Source: Planctomycetota bacterium (GTDB taxonomy: Bacteria > Planctomycetota > MHYJ01 > JACQXL01 > JAVHLO01). Taken from it: a DNA stretch of 12,621 nt. Both the position numbers and the translations under genes were made by a program. Of this stretch, positions 8,401 to 12,621 are shown piece after piece. The notes below the pieces were generated by a model. The model was given only the letters and a program-made list of their open reading frames with translations. It was not told the DNA's origin and ran no database searches. The stretch covers positions 1 through 12,621 of the forward strand of contig JAVHLO010000053.1 in NCBI GenBank assembly GCA_031082105.1, in the 5' to 3' direction. Each line of letters starts with the position of its first letter. Position 1 is the stretch's first letter.

Positions 8401-8778
8401 GGAGCGCTGGCGGACTGTTCCGAGGCGATCAAGCTCCGGCCGAATTCCGCGGCGGCCTATTTCCAGCGCGGGAACGCCAAATACGCGCTCGGCGACGGCC
8501 TGGGCGCCGTCGCTGATTATGATGAGTCGATCCGGCTTCTCCCCGGCTATGCGGAGGCGTACGTGAACCGCGGTTGTCTGCTCCTCGACATGGACTACCT
8601 CGACGCGGCCGTCGAGGACCTCGAGTCGGCCCTCAAGCTCGCGCCCGAGAATTGGCAGCACCGCGAGTCGGCGGAGAAAAAACTCAAGGAGGCGCGAGAG
8701 GCGCAAGAGAAGAAGAAGAACGAAGAACCAAAGGAGGATGCACCCAAAGCGGAGCCCCCGCAGGAACCGGGGCAGTGA
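5455..8778 (+). CDS. Transmembrane Hanks-type Ser/Thr protein kinase with N-terminal MshEN-like modules and C-terminal TPRs
   Basis: This 1107-residue protein should phosphorylate Ser/Thr of cytosolic proteins. Residues 14-37 and 48-71 are two LG-x2-L-x3-G helical modules like the MshEN/type II secretion ATPase N-domain. A Pro/Thr-rich linker follows. The kinase domain (about 194-475) is complete: glycine loop GKGGMG (202-207), Lys224, Glu244, HRDIKPAN with catalytic Asp333, Lys335 and Asn338, DFG 351-353, and SPE with Glu382. One membrane helix spans about 502-521, placing the rest outside the cytoplasm: a charged coiled-coil-like stretch (about 565-640), a TPR near 664-698, a degenerate helical region, then about seven consecutive 34-residue TPRs (829-1060). 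A Lys/Glu/Pro-rich tail ends the protein. The TPR half is likely a protein-binding sensor. Substrates are unknown. It follows the cyclase on the same strand after 210 bases. Confidence 0.93.
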   Translation: MEESWTKNRREDESLGELLTRLGVAPGTVVADCLDIQARMHAEGTDVRLGELLIAKGHLTPTQVSQTMQLLPKFQQTPRPQAQLASDLPTVKERHPTPGSTPVAAPRKETTPPAGGRAPLTPGRDGFRVNLEDITPTLKLAGQPAPARTKDATPGDFVPTVLMDNTPPTLRGRHAAAAADDDADEHPPGTPFGRYVLTQQLGKGGMGIVYKAWDTQLRRTVALKTILMEDGELDTDTLKRFIREAQSAAKLKHPGIVQIYDTGVHEGTYFFTMDCLEGRDLKQLLELDYESRRKDGTSVVDSKVLPFRRRIEILRDVALALDHAHGLGIVHRDIKPANIIILADGRPVLTDFGLAKDVQQQHKSAATASGQIRGTPIYMSPEQAQGQTSQIGPRSDTYSLAVVMYEMLTGTRPHDSDSLFELIRKISYEDPAPIRTLAPQTPADAETICMKAMDKEPHRRYATAAELAADLGRFLAADPISARRVTTAERIWRKVLKRKSTLIPLGAALILAVAAAVYLISTELGRAGEVRELIAAARRHLAEGDLTRAKTALSEAHGKDRLNAEVAQLITTVDGRIAEADKAREDEQRRARETAERAEAESMATAERAKLREEAIRKVRDAESVILTAKSYLYRAGSLDPFKKALDDGMMILDKAIEICPDLPLAWEAKGRAYEYRYEYDKAFECYNKALEHDPEYAHAYGRRGWIHVEKCEDAFFFTPDLGSEEKDRLLEKLRLQALSDLEKATKDPLIWNDRKIEYDLFRVIGVMIQKKYDEVVVLCDELVKKHGESTMGVEEFLRLAAMALLWNTKEQDALVRLDKAIALCPQYFKGFAWRALTRYQLGDAAGALSDYATALALNPSYAHGYTNRAVIHYEKCDYAASLADLDKSLQLQPGEPVALANRGAVKYCLNDYEGATSDCDEAIRTGPAYAPGYVVRATVKWAQEDYDGALADLSKAIEVNPWYFQAYADRGKLRYALRDFEGALADCSEAIKLRPNSAAAYFQRGNAKYALGDGLGAVADYDESIRLLPGYAEAYVNRGCLLLDMDYLDAAVEDLESALKLAPENWQHRESAEKKLKEAREAQEKKKNEEPKEDAPKAEPPQEPGQ

Positions 8779-8783
8779 CTGTA

Positions 8784-8804
8784 GCACAGGCGTCTCGCCT
8801 GTGC
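8784..8804. repeat. Perfect 9-bp palindrome directly after the kinase stop (dispersed repeat type)
   Basis: GCACAGGCG and CGCCTGTGC pair perfectly around the loop TCT, six bases after the TGA. There is no T-run behind it, so it is not a classical intrinsic terminator, though it could protect the mRNA 3' end. The sequence is of the GCACAGGCGTCTCGCCTGTGC kind that I associate with dispersed repeats in PVC-type genomes. A related sequence sits inside the cyclase gene at 3774-3799. Confidence 0.6.
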
Positions 8805-8885
8805 CCGCCGGCTCATGCGTGCGTACGTGCGTGAATGCGCGCGCGCGTGGCTCGGATCCTCGAAGCCCCTCGCCCTCCCCCGCAT

Positions 8886-8945
8886 ACGCAGTCACGCTTG
8901 CACGCACTCACTCACGCAAGCACGTACGCACTCACGCAAGCACGA
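8886..8945. repeat. Three 20-base tandem repeats upstream of the Pro/Trp gene
   Basis: The units are ACGCAGTCACGCTTGCACGC (8886), ACTCACTCACGCAAGCACGT (8906) and ACGCACTCACGCAAGCACGA (8926). ACTCACGCAAGCACG is identical in the last two (8910-8924, 8930-8944). Within it, GCACGTACGCAC (8920-8931) is a perfect reverse complement of GTGCGTACGTGC (8819-8830), so the region can also fold. In the remainder of 8779-9036 I find no convincing promoter boxes. Confidence 0.7.
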
Positions 8946-9024
8946 TTTCTTCCGGATTTATTCAAACTCGCGCAAAGAACCGCAATCTAGAGGGTAGATA
9001 CGGAGGATTTGAGGTTCTGATTCG

Positions 9025-9031
9025 AAGGAGG
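9025..9031 (+). promoter_or_regulatory. Strong Shine-Dalgarno of the Pro/Trp-rich protein
   Basis: AAGGAGG lies five bases before the ATG at 9037, the best ribosome site in the window. It fixes the start and suggests efficient translation. Confidence 0.85.
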
Positions 9032-9036
9032 CGCGT

Positions 9037-9861
9037 ATGTGGCGATCGGGTTTGAAGGTGCTCGTCCTGGTTTGTGCGATCCTGTTTGTAGCGACCCCCA
9101 TTGCGCTGGCGCAGGGGCAGCAGCAACCGCCTCCCCAACAGCCAACTCCCCCTGAACAGCCCAACCCGCCTCTACCCCCGCTGGATTGGCCACCGGAAGG
9201 CTGGGACCCGACACAGCCGCCTCCAGGCTGGGATCCGACGCAGCCCCCGCCGGGTTGGGATCCGATGCAGCCCCCGCCGGGTTGGGATCCGATGGAACCG
9301 CCGCCGGGTTGGCCGCCTGAAGGGTGGGAGATGCCCGAATTCCCGCCGGACTGGACGCCGCCGGATTGGCAAGAGATGCCGTTCCCAGAGTTCCCGGAAG
9401 GTCCTCCACCGGGTTGGCCCGCCGATTGGCCGTGGCCGCCCGAAGAGAACTGGGTCCCGCCGATGCCTGAGGAATCGCCGGAATGGTGGCCCTCGGATTG
9501 GCCCTGGCCGCCGCCGGAAGACTGGGTGCCGCCGATGCCCGAGACCCCGCCGCCCGGCTGGCCCGAAAACGAACCCTGGCCGCCGGAAGAGAACTGGGTC
9601 CCTGAGCTGCCCGACGAGCCGCCCCCGGGTTGGCCGGTAGATTGGCCGTGGCCGCCGGAAGAGAACTGGGTCCCGCCGATGCCGCAGGAACCGCCGCCGG
9701 GTTGGCCCGCTGAATGGCCGTGGCCGCCCGAGGAGAGCTGGGTCCCGCCGGTGCCCGACGAGGCCCCGCCCGGCTGGCCCGAGGAGTGGCCGTGGCCGCC
9801 GCCGGAAGATTGGATCCCGCCAATGGAGGAGCCCGCTGAGATGCCTCAGCCCGGTGAGTAG
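9037..9861 (+). CDS. Secreted proline/tryptophan-rich repeat protein of unknown function
   Basis: I do not recognise a family. Residues 1-25 are a Sec signal peptide: a WRSGLK start, a hydrophobic core, and cleavage after A-L-A before QGQQQ. The mature part (about 249 residues) is almost entirely repeats: four 9-residue units of the type PTQPPPGWD (residues about 58-93) and six 24-residue units of the type PPPGWPADWPWPPEENW (about 123-266). I count 33 Trp in the mature part, about 13 percent, and Pro is about 40 percent of each long unit. It has no Lys, Arg, His, Cys or Tyr, so it is strongly acidic and probably extended. The reading frame is certain: signal peptide, strong ribosome site and terminator all agree. 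It lies 258 bases after the membrane kinase on the same strand. A surface, matrix or protein-binding role is conceivable, but nothing shows enzymatic activity. Confidence 0.85.
   Translation: MWRSGLKVLVLVCAILFVATPIALAQGQQQPPPQQPTPPEQPNPPLPPLDWPPEGWDPTQPPPGWDPTQPPPGWDPMQPPPGWDPMEPPPGWPPEGWEMPEFPPDWTPPDWQEMPFPEFPEGPPPGWPADWPWPPEENWVPPMPEESPEWWPSDWPWPPPEDWVPPMPETPPPGWPENEPWPPEENWVPELPDEPPPGWPVDWPWPPEENWVPPMPQEPPPGWPAEWPWPPEESWVPPVPDEAPPGWPEEWPWPPPEDWIPPMEEPAEMPQPGE
9208..9315 (+). repeat. Four 27-base coding repeats
   Basis: Units begin at 9208, 9235, 9262 and 9289 and encode PTQPPPGWD, PTQPPPGWD, PMQPPPGWD and PMEPPPGWP. Units two to four share CCCCCGCCGGGTTGGGAT or near copies at base level, which points to recent tandem duplication. 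Confidence 0.85.
9403..9834 (+). repeat. Six 72-base coding repeats
   Basis: Units begin at 9403, 9475, 9547, 9619, 9691 and 9763. The core WPWPPEENWVPPMP is kept with E/D, N/D/S and P substitutions, and the length is constant at 24 residues. More synonymous variation than in the 27-base repeats suggests an older array maintained by selection. Confidence 0.85.
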
Positions 9862-9887
9862 TTGAACGAACGCTGAAGAGAACAAAG

Positions 9888-9927
9888 ACACCAAGCGAAG
9901 CCAGGGCTTCGCTTGGTGTTTTTTTTT
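9888..9927 (+). terminator. Intrinsic terminator after the Pro/Trp gene
   Basis: A perfect 14-bp stem (ACACCAAGCGAAGC 9888-9901 with GCTTCGCTTGGTGT 9906-9919) and four-base loop CAGG run straight into T9920-9927. It begins 26 bases after the stop at 9861. On the opposite strand the tail is only TCTTTGTTCTCTT, so it may work weakly for the convergent kinase too. Confidence 0.93.
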
Positions 9928-9935
9928 GGAGTACG

Positions 9936-10076
9936 GCGGCAAGGCCGCAGCCGCGACGCCGCTTTTCTACGCCGCCCATGGCGGCGGTCTGTGCTGCCCG
10001 TGGCAGCACGGCCTGCCCGCAAAACGACCCCTGCCATGGGCAGGGTCGAACTTCGAGGCCGCTTTCCTGGAGCGGC
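9936..10076. repeat. Array of five small hairpins between convergent genes
   Basis: Consecutive inverted repeats are: 9936-9948 (GCGGC, loop AAG); 9971-9985 (GCCGCC, loop CAT); 9991-10009 (GTGCTGCC, loop CGT); 10025-10048 (CGACCC plus TGCC, one bulged C, loop ATG); and 10058-10076 (GCCGCT, seven-base loop). The first four have three-base loops. No protein-like open frame covers the region. It may be a REP/BIME-like or dispersed repeat cluster lying where the plus-strand and minus-strand genes meet. Confidence 0.6.
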
Positions 10077-10141
10077 TCCGCCGCAAGCAACAGCGCCGTC
10101 GCCACTTCGCTCTGCCGGCGCACTCCACAGGAAGCCATCTC

Positions 10142-12550
10142 TCAGCGCTCCGTGCCCGGGGTCTCGCCCGCGCACCTGCGCCGAAGCTCCGCGAGGGCGC
10201 CGGCATCGAGCGAATCGGCCAGCAGCGCACAAGCGCGCTCAAGGCTCTCCGCGCCGCGCTTCGCCTCGTATTCCGCGTCCACGCCGAGGCCGCGCAGGTG
10301 TTCCGCCTTCTTCGTCGCCACCACCCCCAGCGCAAGGTGCGCATCGCCGTACCCTTCGTGCAGGTCAAGCGCCTTCTCCAGCGAGTCAATCGAGAGGGCG
10401 TACTCTTCCTCCGGGCTTTCGCTCCCCGCGATCACCTCGCACGCCTTCAGGTAGTGCGCCCAGCCGATCGCGACGTACGCATGATAGAGGCTCGGTGCGC
10501 CGTCGACCACAGCCTCGAAGTGGGCGAGGGCCGCATCGATCCGTCCGAGCGCAATCGCACAGTCGCCTGCAAGCAAACGGAACAGCTCGGGCCGCGAGGT
10601 AGCGGCCGGGTCGATGAGCACCGCCTCGCATTGGGCCAGCGCGGCCGCGTGTTTGCCCTGCGCGAACAGCCGGAGCGGCACGCATATCCTGCCGTTCTCT
10701 TCTCCAAGTCCGCGCGACTCCGCCAACCGGAGATCGGTGAACGCCGTGGACCTGAGTTTCTCCACGTCGCCGGCCGGCGCTGAAGCGCCCAGCACGCCTG
10801 CCCTCGCTCGAACGGCCGCAAGGTCGAGGAGGATACGGGCCCGTTCGAGCCGAAAGACACCCGGTTCGGCGTATTCGCGATCCGTCTCCGTGCGCGGCCC
10901 TTCCGACTTCACGATCGCCGCGTCGATATGGCCGAGCGCGCGAGGGAGTTCGAATTTCCTGTGCGCGATCACAGCAAGGCAGTAGTCCGCCTCGACCGCG
11001 CCGTCGGATTCCGTCATGACGGACCGGACTTCATCTCCAAGCCGATCGAGTTCCGCGAACGCCCGCGCAAAATCGACATTTCGCGCCTTGTAGTTGGCGT
11101 CCCATTGTTCAACCTTCAGGACTGCGGAATCTATCGCGGCCAGCGCCGTCTGAAGACGCGCCTGCCTGCCCTTCTCGACATACTCCGAAATTGCAAGGAA
11201 CCCGCCGATCGCCGCAGCCGGCACAAGCACCAGCAGCGCCGCACTGAAAAGCGGCCTCTTCCTGATCCGCCAACATGCCCTCTGCAACAGACCCGCCCTC
11301 CTGCCCAGGATCGGCTCGCCCGCCAGGAACCGGCCCAGGTCGCGCCCGAACTCCGCGGCGGTCTCGTACCGCGCCGCCGGCTCCTTCGACATCGCCTTCA
11401 GCGTGATCGTCTCCAGCTCCTTCGCGATGGACGCGTCCACTGCGCGCGGAGCGACCGGCTCGCGCGAGAGGATGCCGTCGATGATCTGCACCGGGGACCT
11501 GCCCTCGAACGGGTACTTCCCGGTCGTGATGTAGTAGAGTGTCGCGCCGAGCGCGTACACGTCAGCGCGGTGGTCGGCCTTTTCGCCGCGCGCCTGTTCC
11601 GGCGCCATGAAGTATGGGGTGCCGAGCACCGAACCCGGCTTGGTCTCCGTGGACGAATCGGCCCTGCGCGCGATGCCGAAGTCCGTGACGAATACCTTGC
11701 CGTTGTTGTCGATCATGATATTCTGCGGCTTGAGGTCGCGATGGATCACGCCCATGTTATGCGCCCAATCCATGGCGATTGCGACCTCCTTGAGCGCGGC
11801 GAGTTTCCGCTCCAGCGGGATTTTCGCGGCGTCGAGCGAAGCGCCATCGACGTATTGCATCGCGATAAAATACCGGCCGTCGATCTCGCCCGCCTCGTAG
11901 ATCGCGCAGATGTTCGGGTGGGCGAGCGACGCGCCGATCTTCGCCTCGCCGATGAACCGCTCAAGTTCCGCCCGGTTCTCGCCGCGCAGGAACTTGATCG
12001 CCACGTCCCTGCCGAGCACGGGGTCGTAGGCCTTCCAGACGCTCCCCATTCCGCCGGAGGCGATCCTCCCGCGCATGACGAACTTCCCGAAGTGCTCGCC
12101 CTCATGCGCGCCGGAAGGGTCGTCGAATCCGGCTTCTGCTGTCGCTTGCGGCGCGCCGGGCGGCACTCCCGGCGTGGTACGTCCCCGCCCCGGGCTGGCG
12201 TCGGGCGAAACCGAGGTTGCGGACTCCTTCACCGAGACAAGGCCCCGCTCGAGCATCGTGAGAAAGAGCCTGTTCAGGTGTGACTCGGAAAGGAGCCCCT
12301 TTTCGAGCAGATCCTCGAGGACGCCCTTCCCGGCCGGAAGGCAACTGCGCAGAGTCTCTTCCGAGACGAACCCGAGCTCGACGGCGAGTTCCGCGATACG
12401 CAGCTCCTGCACGGCGCCTTCGGATTTCTCGACGAAGTCAAGCCGGAAGAGCCCCTTTTCGAGGCTGAGCCTGCCGAGGTCCTCGGGACCGAGGCCGGCG
12501 GCCTCACGGCGGGAATCGTAATCGGTCTGTTTTTTCGACGGCTCGGACAT
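10142..12550 (-). CDS. Transmembrane Hanks-type Ser/Thr protein kinase with N-terminal helical modules and degenerate TPRs
   Basis: This 802-residue kinase shares its plan with the larger plus-strand kinase but runs in the opposite direction. Residues about 24-100 hold three helical modules of LG-x2-L-x-LEKGL type (for example RIAELAVELGFVSEETL), related to MshEN-like domains. The kinase domain (about 156-412) is complete: glycine loop IASGGMG with Ala in the first Gly position, Lys186, Glu202, HRDLKPQN with catalytic Asp272, Lys274 and Asn277, DFG 290-292, and APE with Glu318. One membrane helix spans about 434-454. The outer 345 residues contain several degenerate TPR-like hairpins, for example GDCAIALGRIDAALAHFEAVV and GDAHLALGVVATKKAEHL. 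ATG 12550 is preferred; GTG 12562 adds four residues but lacks a ribosome site. Substrates are unknown. It converges on the Pro/Trp gene. Confidence 0.93.
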   Translation of the reverse strand: MSEPSKKQTDYDSRREAAGLGPEDLGRLSLEKGLFRLDFVEKSEGAVQELRIAELAVELGFVSEETLRSCLPAGKGVLEDLLEKGLLSESHLNRLFLTMLERGLVSVKESATSVSPDASPGRGRTTPGVPPGAPQATAEAGFDDPSGAHEGEHFGKFVMRGRIASGGMGSVWKAYDPVLGRDVAIKFLRGENRAELERFIGEAKIGASLAHPNICAIYEAGEIDGRYFIAMQYVDGASLDAAKIPLERKLAALKEVAIAMDWAHNMGVIHRDLKPQNIMIDNNGKVFVTDFGIARRADSSTETKPGSVLGTPYFMAPEQARGEKADHRADVYALGATLYYITTGKYPFEGRSPVQIIDGILSREPVAPRAVDASIAKELETITLKAMSKEPAARYETAAEFGRDLGRFLAGEPILGRRAGLLQRACWRIRKRPLFSAALLVLVPAAAIGGFLAISEYVEKGRQARLQTALAAIDSAVLKVEQWDANYKARNVDFARAFAELDRLGDEVRSVMTESDGAVEADYCLAVIAHRKFELPRALGHIDAAIVKSEGPRTETDREYAEPGVFRLERARILLDLAAVRARAGVLGASAPAGDVEKLRSTAFTDLRLAESRGLGEENGRICVPLRLFAQGKHAAALAQCEAVLIDPAATSRPELFRLLAGDCAIALGRIDAALAHFEAVVDGAPSLYHAYVAIGWAHYLKACEVIAGSESPEEEYALSIDSLEKALDLHEGYGDAHLALGVVATKKAEHLRGLGVDAEYEAKRGAESLERACALLADSLDAGALAELRRRCAGETPGTER

Positions 12551-12568
12551 CGATGTTTCCACTGAAGA

Positions 12569-12574
12569 ATAATA
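12569..12574 (-). promoter_or_regulatory. Candidate -10 box for the minus-strand kinase
   Basis: TATTAT on the minus strand (five of six matches to TATAAT) would start transcription near 12562, about 12 bases before ATG 12550. That would exclude the GTG at 12562. No good -35 is visible, so the call is weak. Confidence 0.3.
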
Positions 12575-12595
12575 TGCTGCGCAGTTGATTTACGT

Positions 12596-12621
12596 CCCTC
12601 ACCCTAACCCTCTCCCAAAGG
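12596..12621. repeat. Edge of a 'CCCTCACCCTAACCCTCTCCC' dispersed repeat
   Basis: The last 26 bases match from memory a very widespread bacterial intergenic repeat whose second half is usually the inverted complement (GGGAGAGGG). Only the first arm and the start of the loop are inside the window, so the hairpin cannot be confirmed here. Confidence 0.55.

Noticed and set aside
6619..8907. Long minus-strand open frame (762 codons) opposite the plus-strand kinase
   Set aside because: It is antisense to conserved kinase and TPR motifs; its first residues merely translate the intergenic repeat, and no domain is visible.
9208..9834. CRISPR-like or satellite array
   Set aside because: The repeats keep frame, encode constant-length peptide units and have no unique spacers, so they are coding repeats.
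8987..10138. Minus-strand Ala/Pro/Ser-rich open frame (383 codons) across the Pro/Trp gene
   Set aside because: The plus strand has a signal peptide, a perfect ribosome site and a terminator; the minus frame runs through that terminator and has no signals of its own.
10928..12283. Plus-strand open frame (451 codons) opposite the minus-strand kinase
   Set aside because: The minus strand carries all kinase motifs; this frame is low-complexity antisense.

Overview
The window is GC-rich and dominated by very large multidomain signalling proteins: a class III nucleotide cyclase fused to an NTPase and TPRs, and two membrane Ser/Thr kinases with TPR tails. A HEAT-repeat lipoprotein, a DUF167 protein and a secreted Pro/Trp repeat protein accompany them. 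This repertoire, together with several short dispersed intergenic repeats of kinds I associate with Planctomycetota, Verrucomicrobiota and Lentisphaerota genomes, suggests an uncultivated PVC-superphylum bacterium, most likely a planctomycete-like lineage. The lineage is inference from gene style; there is no rRNA or marker gene to test it.

Layout. 1-361 (minus): 5' part of a HEAT-repeat lipoprotein, cut by the window edge. 362-638: divergent intergenic region with a dispersed repeat and a clear -10 box. 639-857 (plus): DUF167/YggU-family protein. 937-5244 (plus): zinc ribbon, cyclase, AAA/STAND-type NTPase and TPR protein, 79 bases downstream and probably cotranscribed. 5245-5454: intergenic, with two inverted copies of a dispersed repeat. 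5455-8778 (plus): Ser/Thr kinase, one membrane helix, about eight TPRs. 8779-9036: intergenic, with a palindrome just after the stop and a 3 x 20-base tandem repeat. 9037-9861 (plus): secreted Pro/Trp-rich repeat protein with a strong ribosome binding site and a textbook terminator at 9888-9927. 9930-10141: a run of five small hairpins. 10142-12550 (minus): second Ser/Thr kinase with membrane helix and TPRs, convergent with the preceding genes. 12596-12621: edge of another dispersed repeat. No rRNA, tRNA, CRISPR array, transposase or integrase was seen.

How the genes may work together. The cyclase would make a cyclic nucleotide under control of its own NTPase/TPR sensor half. The two kinases share one plan: N-terminal helical modules resembling the c-di-GMP-binding MshEN domain, a complete Hanks-type kinase domain, one membrane helix, and a TPR region outside the membrane. 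That looks like envelope sensing wired to cytoplasmic phosphorylation. The secreted Pro/Trp protein lies directly behind one kinase and is a possible but unproven partner. The most unusual items are this Pro/Trp protein, the MshEN-like modules on kinases, a dispersed repeat apparently embedded in the cyclase coding sequence, and the hairpin array.
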